A DNA stretch of 64,000 nt from Serripes groenlandicus. Its lineage: Eukaryota > Mollusca > Bivalvia > Cardiida > Cardiidae. Every line of letters starts with the position of its first letter. Positions within the stretch are counted from its first letter, which is position 1. The position numbers and the translations under genes are program-made. Location of the stretch: NCBI GenBank assembly GCA_031761405.1, contig JASEVX010000010.1, forward strand, positions 32,065,861 through 32,129,860. Direction: 5' to 3'. This document shows, piece by piece, positions 40,655 to 51,121 of the stretch. Below the pieces are notes generated by a model. That model was given only the letters and a program-made list of their open reading frames with translations, made no database searches and had not been told where the DNA came from.

Positions 40655-41254
40655 ATTTGTTTACATAAAAAAGTAGTCCCTAGCATATTAATTATGCAGA
40701 ATATTCGCACGCCCTTATCTACGGTCATGATCACTCCTTGACAGCGGTCATGATCGAAAAATCATGACCACTTTCTTCAATGCAAAGTGAACGGGACAAT
40801 ATTAAAGTATGCAATAATCTGTAATATATATAGCATAAACACTAACAATACTTATTTACCATCATTACCTACAGCAACAGACAAGTGTGTATAAATATGT
40901 GAAGGTTTTTTGTCAGAGTTTTGGCCCTTTTTCGACTTTTAAATTACATTGCATCAATCCAATTATTGACCTATTCCTTTAGGATATTGAAACTAGGAAT
41001 CATTTTGTACCATCATTATCTCCATCTGTAAACAAGAAAAGCTTACTCAGTCAAGGAGTTTAGTTTTGCCTTTTACTGCAAAGTTTTTGTTTTATTGTCA
41101 AGCACTGAAAAGGTCCAGCGCGCTGTCTTACGGCTGCTCTTGTTTTCTTTTGTTGAAAACCTTTAACCAGATGTTTACAAAGCCGACGACTTATTCGATG
41201 TCTTCTGCTGGGACACTCAACCAGTTCTCGTAACGAGTGTGTAGAGGTCGTAAA

Positions 41255-41335
41255 CTATATCCCGCTTTCACGGGAACCGAACTCTGTACCTTCTGATCCC
41301 GAGACCGCAGCTCTACCACTGAGCCATTTAAACTC
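41255..41335 (-). repeat. tRNA-like SINE head
   Basis: On the minus strand TGGCTCAGTGGTAGAGC (A box) and GTTCGGTTCCCG (B box) are correctly spaced, but the acceptor stem does not pair. A tRNA-derived relic, not a functional tRNA. Confidence 0.55.
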
Positions 41336-41445
41336 CTGTCTCAAACCTGTATACGTTTTGCCTCTTTAATCCTTTCCAACATTCAGACACTCATGCAGCA
41401 CAATTTTCTATTGCCAAAATGCTCTCAAGTGTTTTGCCTAGATGT

Positions 41446-42054
41446 TTAGCCCCTTCCCTCATATAGACGCCTCTGCAGCTGATCTTTTTTTAAAAACATG
41501 GCGACAAAAGAAGAAATTGCTCAAAACCAGCAATTTCTTCGTTTGTCACCATGTTTTCAACTCTATTCAATTATTGTACTTTCATTTTCAGAGAATTTTC
41601 ATATTTTTTCTAGATGTTTTCAAAATCGTCTGCTGCATCATTGTTGTATGTGGGAAAGGATTACAGAGGACTGCTTCAGACTTTTATTATGCGGGACAAG
41701 GTTAACAATCAGGCATACCACACTTGCGATACTGATAGCATGTCCTAATTAGTTGTTGAAGTCGAGTTTTATACCGACGAACCTGATTTGATTCCCTGTT
41801 TCACAAATTCAACCCGATTCACGACGCATAAGGATTAAAAACATTGCTGGAAACGGGAAATTCTCTCAAATATTTAACCCTTTCCCAAATACAGACTCTT
41901 TGTGAATCCTCCGTAACATAAGAGTCATAATCAAAATGTTATCAGCTCTTTTCAATAATAATATTTTCATTTAAAGAGATTTTTCATAATTTTGGCTGGT
42001 ATGTTTTGAAAGTCGTCTGCTGCAGATTTGTTGTATGTGGTTAAAGTTTATTGT
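41446..42054. mobile_element. Two TTAA MITEs
   Basis: 41446-41663 (core AAATTGCTCAAAACCAGCAATTT, right end GGGAAAGGATTA) and 41874-42054 (left TTAACCCTTTCCCAAATACA, core deleted, right GTATGTGGTTAAAG). Confidence 0.7.
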
Positions 42055-42133
42055 GTCCAGAATTGTAACTACTTTTCTTTCAGACGTTTTCCAAAGTAAG
42101 GCATATCTATTGCTTGATAGTTAGTTGTTTTAT

Positions 42134-42306
42134 GCCGCTTTCAACAATTGTACAATACTGGTCCATTTATCCTGACACCAGCAAGTCAGTCGAAGTGCTA
42201 ACCCCGCAACCCTGAGTGCCAAGGAGTACAACCAAAATCCCATTTTTAAAGTCTTTGGTATGACACGGCTGGTGATCGAACCCGCCACCTCCCGCACTCG
42301 GTTAGG
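42134..42306 (-). mobile_element. tRNA-derived SINE
   Basis: Reverse of the 1770-2026 type: tail (TTATGCCGCTTTCAACAATT) at the low coordinate, B box as GGTGATCGAACCCGCC. The A-box end is truncated. Confidence 0.7.
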
Positions 42307-42339
42307 CATATAAAGTAGTTTGATAGATCAACGTTTCTG

Positions 42340-42565
42340 TTAAACCCTTCCCTCATACAACAAATCTGCATCAGACGGCTTCGACAACATCTAGATAAAT
42401 TATGAACACAACTCTATAAACGAAAGTTTAATCATGCGTTAGAGTTGCAAAAATTGTTGCAAAACGTGATATTGCTTATAATTAGCAATTTCTCCTTGCG
42501 CTACAATGTTTTCATAAGTCGTCTGGCAATATGCGTCAAATTGCGTCTACAAGTGGAAAAGGTTA
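42340..42565. mobile_element. TTAA MITE
   Basis: TAAACCCTTCCCTCATACAA to AAGTGGAAAAGGTTAA, with core ATTGCTTATAATTAGCAAT. Confidence 0.7.
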
Positions 42566-42605
42566 ACTTCCCTGCGAAGCTCGTATTTCTTTTATAATGT
42601 CAGGA

Positions 42606-42774
42606 TTCCGCGGTTGCAAAGTAACTAGCGCGGCGGAGTCGGCCGGTCCGGGTTCGATTCCTGCTTACGGCGCTCTTATGGGGTTCCTTTAGATCAGGCA
42701 CAATTCCTAGCCTAATGCTGGTGTCACCCAGACATCGTTGATAAGTGTGCAGTCGCCGTGATATAAAGGAAATA
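42606..42774 (+). mobile_element. SINE whose tail runs into a satellite
   Basis: Head TTCCGCGGTTGCAAAGTAAC with B box GGGTTCGATTCC, body 'CCTAGCCTAATGCTGGTGTC', tail CAGTCGCCGTGATATAAAGG and then AAATACTGATA tandem units instead of the usual GTTGAAAGCGGCG end. Confidence 0.75.
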
Positions 42775-42858
42775 CTGATATACTGATACAACGGAAATAC
42801 TGATACAACGGAAATACTGATATAACTGAAATACTGATGTAATGAAAATACTGATATA
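42764..42858 (+). repeat. 17-bp GATATAACGGAAATACT satellite, left block
   Basis: Variants GATACAACGG, GATATAACTG and TACTGATATACTGAT. Begins inside the SINE tail at 42764 and stops at the LINE insertion. Confidence 0.85.
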
Positions 42859-44026
42859 TGAGGCAGTTAAACTAGAAAATATTCATTTAAAATTTTGCAA
42901 ACAAATACTGGGGGTAAGGTCGCAAACTCAAAATACTTTCGTTTATGGAGAACTTGGTAGATATCCACTAAAGATTAAGAGATTATTAAGAGTAGTAAAA
43001 TATTGGTTTAAAATAATTAGGTCTACAAATGAAAAATATATTAAACATGTATATGACATGATGTTGAATGACTTTCAATTATTTCCAGAAAAAAAATCTT
43101 GGGTAAAGTCGATTAGAAATATTTTTGAAAACTTAGGTTTTAATATTGTATGGTTAAACCAAGGTGTTGAAAATGTGAAATTATTTTTGTCTGTTTTTAA
43201 ACAAAGAATTTATGATAACTGTAATCAGATATGGAATTCTGATTTACAAAACTCTTCAAGAGCAAAAACATACAGACTTTATTCTGATTTCGTTTTTCAA
43301 CCATATTTAAATTCAATTAAAATCGATAAATTTAGAATCGCTCTTACAAGATTTCGTGTTTCTGCACATAGATTAGAAATTGAAGCTGGAAGATGGCACA
43401 AACCAAATAAAATACCATATAATGAAAGAAAATGTAAATTATGTAAAACTATCGAAGATGAAATGCACTTTTTATTAGAATGTCCAGTGTTTTCTGATAT
43501 ACGAATTGTATATATCAAAAAATATTACTGGAAACACTCAAGTATGATTAAATTTATTGAATTACTAAAATCTGAAAATGAAAATATAGTCAAAAACTTG
43601 GCACTATTTGTTTACAAAGGTTTTGAAATAAGGAACAACAATAATTACGTAGAGTAGTTTAGGTTTAGTTGCAGCCTTTAGAGGAAATCAATGTAGAAAT
43701 TGAGAAATTGCTGACATTGAGCAACTTCGTCACCTTCTGCAATGATTTCTAAATGATTTTTATGGGAGTTATATCTTCTCTCAAATGACTGTTACATTAA
43801 TGATTTCATTTCTATTAACTTATTATCTTTGATTAGAGTATATTAATTCATTTGTCAATCAAAGGGGAAAAAAATCTTATGTAAGTTTTCTATATTATTT
43901 TTCAAACATTTTCTCCCCGGATTTTGACCATTAGTCCGCTATTTGACTGTTAAAATGAATGTGTTATATGTTTGTGGTATGTTGGGCATATTTGCCCTTT
44001 TTCCAGAATAAAATCTATCTATAAAG
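42859..44026 (+). mobile_element. 5'-truncated LINE inserted in the satellite
   Basis: Flanked by GATATA at 42853-42858 and 44027-44032, with the same satellite on both sides. About 370 bp of 3' UTR ends AATAAAATCTATCTATAAAG. The 3' UTR holds a relic of the MITE core (GAGAAATTGCTGACATTGAG near 43700). Confidence 0.8.
42860..43657 (+). CDS. LINE ORF2 C-terminal portion, uninterrupted
   Basis: 265 LINE-derived codons are open to the TAG. The ATG of the longer frame (42842) lies in satellite DNA, so it is not the real start. It encodes the region after the reverse transcriptase active site: 'ENIHLKFCKQILGVRSQTQN', 'RFRVSAHRLEIEAGRW' and a C-x2-C-x7-H-x4-C knuckle (C198, C201, H209, C214 counting from 42842), typical of the C-terminal domain of many non-LTR retrotransposon polymerases. 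The RT and endonuclease domains are missing through 5' truncation, usual for target-primed reverse transcription. No stop or frameshift, so the insertion is fairly young. Codons are strongly A/T-ending. Confidence 0.75.
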   Translation, partial: EAVKLENIHLKFCKQILGVRSQTQNTFVYGELGRYPLKIKRLLRVVKYWFKIIRSTNEKYIKHVYDMMLNDFQLFPEKKSWVKSIRNIFENLGFNIVWLNQGVENVKLFLSVFKQRIYDNCNQIWNSDLQNSSRAKTYRLYSDFVFQPYLNSIKIDKFRIALTRFRVSAHRLEIEAGRWHKPNKIPYNERKCKLCKTIEDEMHFLLECPVFSDIRIVYIKKYYWKHSSMIKFIELLKSENENIVKNLALFVYKGFEIRNNNNYVE

Positions 44027-45075
44027 GATATACTGATACAACGGAAATACTGATACAACGGAAATACTGATATAACGGAAATACTGATATACTGATATAA
44101 CAAAAATACTGACATAACTGAAATACTCATATAACGTAAATACTGATACAGTGTATAACAGAAATACTGATATATAACGGAAATACTGATATACTGATCC
44201 AACGGAAATACTGATACAACGGAAATGCTGATATAACGGAAATACTGATATAACAAAAATATTGACATTACGGAAATACTGATATAACGGAAATACTGAT
44301 ATACCGGAAAAAACTGATATACCGTCGCCGTGATATAACGGAAATACTGAAATAACAGAAATACTAAAATACTGATATAACGGAAATACTGATATACAGT
44401 CGCCGTGAAATAACGGAAAAACTGATATACGGAAATACTGTTGAAAGCGGTAAAAAACGCCGTGATAAAACGAAAATACTGCTATAACGAAAAAACTGAT
44501 ATACTGATATAACGAAAAATACTGATACAGCGGAAATACTGATATAACGAAAATACTGATGTACAGTCGCCGTGATATATCGGAAATACTGATATACAGT
44601 CTCCGTGATATAACGGAAATACTGATACAACGGAATTACTAATATAACGAAAATACTGATATACCGTCGCCGTTTTATAACGGAAATACAGATATAACGA
44701 AAATACTGATATACTGATATAACAAAAATACTGATATACCGTCGCCGTGATATAACGGAAATACAGATATAACGGAAATAATGATATACTGATATAACGA
44801 AAATACTGATATACTGATATAACAAAAATACTGATATACCGTCGCCGTGATATAACGGAAATACAGATATGACGGAAATACTGATTTAACGGAAAAACTT
44901 ATATACCTTCGCCATGATATAACGGAAATACAGACATAACGGAAATACTGATATACAGTCGCCGTGATATAATGACAATACTGTTGAAAGCGATACACAA
45001 CGCCGTGATATAACGAAAAAACTGTTGAAAACGGTACAAAATGACGTGATGTAACAGAAAAGCTGTATAAAATCA
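44027..45075 (+). repeat. 17-bp satellite, right block, with SINE-tail units
   Basis: GATATAACGGAAATACT units are interspersed with longer ones reading CAGTCGCCGTGATATAACGG and AATACTGTTGAAAGCGGTA, i.e. a recognisable SINE 3' tail. Open frames rich in ISVFPLYQY on the minus strand are translations of the array. Confidence 0.85.
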
Positions 45076-45148
45076 CAAACTACTGTAACTGTAGCATGAC
45101 TAATTCAACTGGAGAACAATGTAGGTTTGATTGATATATTTGAATTTG

Positions 45149-45970
45149 CCGCCGTTTTCAAGCTCAATTCAGTTGGATCACGTGGCAGTGTACCAGTACT
45201 AAACGTCGTTTTCAACCACAGTTTAGTTGGATCACGAGGCAGTGTACCAGTTCTTAACGACGTTTTCAACCACAGTTTAGTTGGATCACGAGGCAATGTA
45301 CCAGTACTTAAGGCCGTTTTTATCAGAGTTAATTTGGATCACGTTGCAGTGTACCAGTACTTAACGCCGATTTCAACCACAGTTCAGTTGGATCACGAGG
45401 CAGTGTACCAGTACGTCGTTTTCAACCACAGTTCAGTTGGATCACGAGGCAGTGTACCAGTACTTAACGCCGTTTTCAACCACAGTTCAGTTGGATCACG
45501 AGGCAGTGTACCAGTACTTAACGTCGTTTTCAACCACAGTTCAGTTGGATCACGAGGCAGTGTACCAGTACTTAACGCCGTTTTCAACCACAGTTCAGTT
45601 GGATATTGAGGCAGTGTACCAGTACTTAACGTCGTTTTCAACCACAGTTTAGTCGGATCACGAGGCAATGTACAAGCATTTAACGCCGTTTACAACCACA
45701 GTTCAGTTGGATTACGAGGCAGTGTACCAGTATTTAATCCGTTTCCAACCAGAGTTCAGTTTGATCACGAGGCAGTGTACCAGTTTTTAATCCGTTTTCA
45801 ACCAGAGTTCATTTGGATCACGAGGCAGTGTACCAGTACTTAATCTGTTTTCAACCACAGTTTAGTTGGATCACGAGGCAGTGTACTAGTATTTAACGCC
45901 GTTTTCAACCACAGTTCAGTTGGATCCGAGGCAGTGTACCAGTATTTAACGCCGGTGCAGTGTACCAGTA
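45149..45970. repeat. 54-bp satellite, about 15 units
   Basis: Unit TTTTCAACCACAGTTCAGTT plus GGATCACGAGGCAGTGTACC plus AGTACTTAACGCCG. Three units near 45740-45850 lack a few bases (TTAATCCG). Reads as the reverse complement of a SINE 3' tail. Open on both strands because the period is a multiple of three. Confidence 0.9.
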
Positions 45971-46099
45971 CTCCACACAACATTTATATCCAAGTCTGGG
46001 TTAACAACACGCGGTAGTTGATCGTGTAAATAGTGTACACGCTACAGAATAACAGAATCTTAAAAGTCCAAACATATACATGAAGATTCACTTAAATAT

Positions 46100-46850
46100 C
46101 TGAAGCAGAGTGCAGGAAAACAATGAAGGAAAAAGAGAATTTCAAATAATGAGCAATGTCTTCATTTTGCTACAATGCTTTCAACTGTTCAACTAAATTT
46201 AGTAATGCTTATAGTAATAAAGAGTTTCCATAGTTTTGGCTGTGTATACAAGAAAGTGAATGAAGAACACTATTTTGACCAAACATATTCGGAAATCTTA
46301 CTTCTTCAATCCGTCCAATACTGATAATGTTTTTCTACCATTTAAGATTAAAAAGGTGATTTCATTGTATTTGGGTAAGACTTAAATACGCCAAACCTAC
46401 CACAAACATAGGTAATTTAGACAATCAAATGGAGGTCTTATGATCAAAGGGAGATAACAATTGTTTAAAAAAAGTACCGAGAAACTTATTCCCCGTGTTT
46501 GATGCTCATTGTCTACTTCTTTCCACAAGTATATACCTGTACTGATTAAGGTTGTGTTTGAGAGTATAAGAAAATAAAGAAACCAGCCAGAAGTCCATGT
46601 AGAAAGAGACGAGTGTTGCTCAATAAACAAATGAGTGACACTCTGTGAAACCAACATTAGCCTAAATATTAAACGTTTAGAAACAAGTACATATGCATCC
46701 ATGTAAATACTCCAAATAGAACTACTTAACGGAAGTTTCTTTACGAATACGCTGAATGATCTGGGTCTACAATGTCCACAAAATCCTTTAGGTTAGTTTT
46801 CGCAAAGCGTCTCTCACATTGACCTATAAATTGTCAGGGAAGTTACCCTT
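46100..46850. other. Mostly unique; one MITE core relic
   Basis: 'ATGAGCAATGTCTTCATTTT' and 'CTACAATGCTTTCAACTGTT' near 46147-46190 are a decayed TTAA MITE half. Nothing else was recognised. Confidence 0.5.
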
Positions 46851-46854
46851 CTTA

Positions 46855-47345
46855 CACATTGTTATGTAATTGGTTTCTGTCTGTGATTGGAAGTAACCCT
46901 ACTTATACATTGTTATGTAATTGGTTTCTGCCTGTTATTGGAAGTTACCCTACTTATACATTGTTATGTAATTGGTTTCTGTCTGTGATTGGAAGTTACC
47001 CTACTTATACATTGTTATGTAATTGGTTTCTGTCTGTTATTGGAAGTTACCCTACTTACACATTGTTATGTAATTGGTTTCTGTCTGTGATTGGAGGTTA
47101 CCTTAATTATACATTGTTATGTAATTGGTTTCTGTCTGTGATTGGAAGTTACCCTACTTATACATTGTTATGTAATGGGTTTCTGTCTGTGATAAGAAGT
47201 TACCCTACTTACACATTGTTATGTAATTGGTTTCTGTCTGTGATTGGAGGTTACCTTAATTATACATTGTTATGTAATTGGTTTCTGTCTGTGATTGGAA
47301 GTTACCCTACTTACACATTGTTATGTAATAGGTTTCTGTCTGTGT
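46855..47345. repeat. 51-bp satellite, about 9.5 units
   Basis: Unit ACATTGTTATGTAATTGGTT plus TCTGTCTGTGATTGGAAGTT plus ACCCTACTTAT. A variant unit (GGAGGTTACCTTAATTAT) occurs twice at a spacing of three units, evidence of higher-order duplication. The + frame (LLCNWFLSVIGSYPTYT repeated) is hydrophobic and open but lacks any gene context. Confidence 0.9.
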
Positions 47346-47774
47346 GTATACTCTCTGTATGTATATTTTAAAGGTCAAATAATTCTATCGTGATATGTGT
47401 TTTGTTAACCGTGTGGAGAACGTTAAAAATTATTCATATTGCAGTAGGACTATGCTTAACCTGTCAGTATGTTTAATAAACAACCAACATAACTGTTTTA
47501 AAAGCAGTTCACCAACTGAATATAAATCGACGTGGTATTCGTCGTAAATCGAATTCTAAGGTAATAATGTGTCCACTTTTCTGAACTAAGTACCCTTAGT
47601 AATACATGTTTATAATGTACAGAAATCCGTTCTCTTTACTTCTCTCATTGTTTATTACATGTTAATCTTTAGTACGTTCAATTTATCTCTGTTTATCACC
47701 CATTGCGTGCACCTGTTTACATAACACTTGTTGATATTTAATAATTTTTTAAATAAGTGTAAATAATCGCAGTT

Positions 47775-47945
47775 GGTTCAAATGCACTGTGAATCGCTCG
47801 ATTTGATGGGTTTAAAAGGGATCATGTGACTAAATGAATTGCGTTTATTTTCCGATGAACAAAATTGATCATATGGCCAGGTCGCGGAACTACTTTCAAC
47901 ATAGAAAAGAGATCTAAATTTCAATTGGTACATGTATTTCTCTTT
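47775..47945. repeat. Dispersed repeat, copy 2
   Basis: Paralogue of 29570-29735. 47346-47774 between the satellite and this repeat has no recognised feature. Confidence 0.65.
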
Positions 47946-48071
47946 TCAAACAATTATCAATTTCCCGAGGTAGTCTCCGATTAATGTATAATTCAGTAAA
48001 TATGTTATACAGTCTACGGCCAACGTCAATTAAATCAATGGCGACTTTAACACGCCTCTGCATAATTCCAT

Positions 48072-48577
48072 GTTGATATCGATGAGTTAAAAAGAATGGG
48101 TGGATTGAAAATGACGTTCTGCTTTTTGATATACCGTTAGTGGTGGATTGACCTACGTTTTGACCGAGAATTAAGATTGACCAATGAAATAACTAAACGT
48201 TATCCAATGCAAAATTGTGGGGTACAAACTACTGCTTTTGCATGGTTTTTTCATCTATTTTTTGGCAAAGGGGTAAAAAATAAAATGTATTTCAGGAGAA
48301 AAACTTTGACAATTTGAGTGAAAAGTTGATATCGATGAGTTAAAAAGAATGGGTGGATTGAAAATGACGTTCTGCTTTTTGATATACCGTTAGTGGTGGA
48401 TTGACCTACGTTTTGACCGAGAATTAAGATTGACCAATGAAATAACTAAACGTTATCCAATGCAAAATTGTGGGGTACAAACTACTGCTTTTGCATGGTT
48501 TTTTCATCTATTTTTTGGCAAAGGGGTAAAAAATAAAATGTATTTCAGGAGAAAAACTTTGACAATTTGAGTGAAAA
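48072..48577 (+). repeat. 253-bp perfect tandem duplication
   Basis: 48072-48324 and 48325-48577 start GTTGATATCGATGAGTTAAA and show no difference by eye. A very recent event or an assembly artefact. Confidence 0.9.
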
Positions 48578-48653
48578 GTTGAATTTTTCAAGATATTTGG
48601 TTAGCCCTGAAAAGGGCTGTTGTGCTCTTATAGATGATCTACTGTTTTCACTT

Positions 48654-48885
48654 TTGGATCTTGGAATTGTCAATGTGTTTGGAATGTTTACCTCTCCCAA
48701 TCACTGTTGGAATTATGTATGACTCCTCACATGCTTTTTTACGTGGTTGTTTGTGGTGTTTTTTTTTCTTTCTGGATCTTGAACTTGTCAATGTGATCAA
48801 AATGATCGCCTCTCATAATCACTGTTGGAATTTTGTATGTCTCCGTACATGCCGTTTTACGTGTTTTTTTGAGTTTCATCAGTTG
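48654..48885 (+). repeat. Two diverged ~120-bp direct repeats
   Basis: 'TGGATCTTG.A.TTGTCAATGTG', 'AATCACTGTTGGAATT.TGTATG' and 'CATGC..TTTTACGTG' in each copy. Confidence 0.65.
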
Positions 48886-49196
48886 ATTTTCTTTCTGCAG
48901 TTCTGTTAAGATCCTCTCTAAAATCATCGATAGGCTGTGTTGATACGTGTTGTACAGGTTGATAAGTCTGTCCATTCAGCAGCTTATGCTAAAAGATTAC
49001 TATTATTTATTTGGTTGTACAAAATAACTCTCCTAAATGAATTCCATTGTTTAGCTTTGCAAGGTACGTGTTCACCTTCCAAAAGCTCTGAAAGTAATGA
49101 AATATTGAGACTATGTGACGTAAAAACTATATTCTTTATGACGTCAGAACTGCAATTGTAATGACGTTTTACAGTATTTTGGCTAAATATGTAAAT

Positions 49197-49752
49197 TTTG
49201 TGTTTTATCAATCTCGCAAATCATGAAATACTTTCAGTTGACAGATGGTTTTCTCTGATTTCTATCATGTTATTCATAGACCACGTTATCTTTTAGCCAT
49301 TTATGACGTTTCAGAACTGTACAAAATGGAATTTGCTGTTGCAATCTGTAAAAAACATGAACATTGACTTGCGAATTGTATTGTTCTTTTGTTTTATTTT
49401 TAAAATATAACACTTTTTCATTTGTTAACTCTGTTTCTTTATATCATTAGTCCATAAATTCGGTATTTTAAGCCAGAGACAATGAGTTCATACATTGAAT
49501 GCGGAGATAACATGGTTGTTTAGACATGTTAAAGTTATCGTGAAAATACATATTTTTCTCCATGTTATTTTTTTACTATACAATGACGCTATTGTGTTTT
49601 ATCAATCTCACAAATTGTGAAATATTTTCAAATGATAGATAATTTTCTCTGATTTCTAAAATGTTATTAATAGACCACGATATCCTTTAGCCATTTATGA
49701 AGTTTCAGAACTTTGCTGTTGCAATCTGTAAAAAACATGAAAATTGACTTTT
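49197..49752 (+). repeat. Direct repeat pair (~200 bp), about 395 bp apart
   Basis: 49197-49400 and 49590-49752 share 'GTGTTTTATCAATCTC', 'TTTTCTCTGATTTCTA', 'TTTAGCCATTTATGA' and 'GCTGTTGCAATCTGTAAAAA'. The second lacks about 20 bp. Confidence 0.75.
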
Positions 49753-49759
49753 GTTTTGT

Positions 49760-51121
49760 TTTGTTTTTAAGTGCAGTTCCACATAAAAATCAGGCAAAAT
49801 GTTCTACATGAGGGATCAACGGATTTCGATTAAATTTGTCACACAGACTAGCTGTGTGTCCAATAAAACAACCTCATATTAATGTTTGCAAAAAATGTCA
49901 CATGGTTGCTATGGCAACCAACAATGTGTCAAAAAAAAAAGTCATTTTTGGCAAAAAGGTGCTTCTTCGCATCCAAATATAAGACAAACAACAGAAATGA
50001 CATGAATAAAATCTTTATGACAGGAAAGGATAGCATTTAGCCTTCATAATTACATCATAACTTAAAGCAAAACTCTAAACTTTGTCAAAATTGTCATTTT
50101 TGCCCATTTTCAACATAAATGTTCACAATATCGGCAGCTTGATACGAAAAAACCCCATGAATGGGTTTTTTCGCTTATAGGTAACAGGTGTGAGATTTTT
50201 TTTTTTTTTTTTTCAATACCCATGAAGGTTTCTGAAATGAAACTGGAAAAATTCAATGGGGGCCGCCATTTTGGATATGTTTAAAATGCGGCCGGTCCGA
50301 CGTATAAACACAGTTTGAAAAATATTGTCGTCTAGTCTATCATTATTAATTCTAAATCGATGTTTAAGGTAATAAAAGAACTGCGTAATTTCGTGTGAAC
50401 TAACAATTTTAAGAAAAAGCGAAAGATGCGTGGAAATGAGAATGAAATATTTTGTTCCAGTTTGTCAAAATAGTCGACTAGTACCGTACTAATCAAGGTG
50501 ATCTAGACGCACGTCATTTACAGTAAAGCGCTTTACAGACACAACGAAAAATTGCCGTTTAAAGCCTTACATTTTACTGTATCCCGAATAATGACGACTT
50601 GAGACGTATCTGGTTAAATATTTAAATAGAAACAACTCCAGTGTATCGTCTAAAGTGTTGGTAAGTAGGCCTAACATTATATTGTAGAGATGTCGGCAGT
50701 CTTCGCGAAAATCTTCAATCATGACTGTCGGACAACAAATTCTTCGAACTGACAAATATTCAAACACATTCTCATTTTCAACCATCTGATTATTTTTACA
50801 ACCTGGACTACACTATATTTACATTACAGTTGGGAATTATGCAGTAAGATATAGTGGGATACATTTTAATTAAATCGTGGTACTGTGGCAAATATACAGT
50901 GTAGCGAATCCGACTTGTTATAGTTAACCAAAGTTGTGTCCCTTTGTTTAATTGGATCCATTTGTATAAACAAGTCGACAACAAAAAGGAAAAAATAATT
51001 CTGGTTAGTACTGGTTTAAATATCCATAAACTAAAGCCTTGAGATTTTTCAGAATCAGATACATGCATATATGGTCATTGCTCACAATGCATACCCAGCC
51101 TGCTGTGTATTTTGTTTATAA
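49760..51121. other. No recognised gene
   Basis: Contains a fragment (about 50040-50150, 'GCCCATTTTCAACATAAATG') related to the monomer array at 56.9-59.9 kb, and a T-run at 50197-50213. A 72-codon minus frame at 50785-50567 matches no family I know. Confidence 0.5.

Larger units (their letters stand above)
35075..40817 (-). mobile_element. Crypton-type recombinase element with terminal inverted repeats
   Basis: TTATTGCATACTTTCATATT at 35075 and the reverse complement of 40796-40817 differ at one of 22 positions. About 90-100 bp inside each end the word ATAAGGGCGTG is again inverted (35164 and 40708 regions). Between them lies the minus-strand recombinase pseudogene (40654-36851), an internal duplication of its 3' end (35459-35873 vs 36496-36911, and 35934-36480 vs 37626-37970 plus 39225-39475), and a nested hairpin-ended element. 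No clear target-site duplication. Confidence 0.6.
34640..41142 (+). mobile_element. Older repeat split by nested insertions (outer layer)
   Basis: The left part (about 34640-34940) has a GTTGACGTCGTCGTTGGTGT run and body 'CACCATCATAATCTCCATC'. The right part (about 40825-41142) has 'CCATCATTATCTCCATCTGT', 'GTTTTGGCCCTTTTT' and ends GGCTGCTCTTGTTTT. The same body words on both sides suggest one element opened by the insertions at 34941-40817. Its CTCTTGTTT end equals that of the hairpin-ended family. Confidence 0.45.

Noticed and set aside
41255..41335. Functional tRNA gene on the minus strand
   Set aside because: A and B boxes are present but the acceptor stem does not pair and there is no T-run terminator at the right place.
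45127..45668. Repeat proteins on both strands over 45.1-45.7 kb
   Set aside because: Translations of the 54-bp satellite, which itself looks SINE-derived.
46859..47371. 170-codon hydrophobic repeat protein (LLCNWFLSVIGSYPTYT units)
   Set aside because: Explained by the 51-bp satellite; no homologous domain, promoter or splice context.
48773..48890. Degenerate C2H2 zinc-finger array on the minus strand (KRHVRRHTKF)
   Set aside because: Only the H-x3-H-T end is visible, no Cys pair, the repeat period (~119 bp) is wrong for 84-bp fingers, and stops interrupt.
50567..50785. 72-codon minus-strand frame near 50.7 kb
   Set aside because: No recognised motif, no splice partners; compatible with chance.
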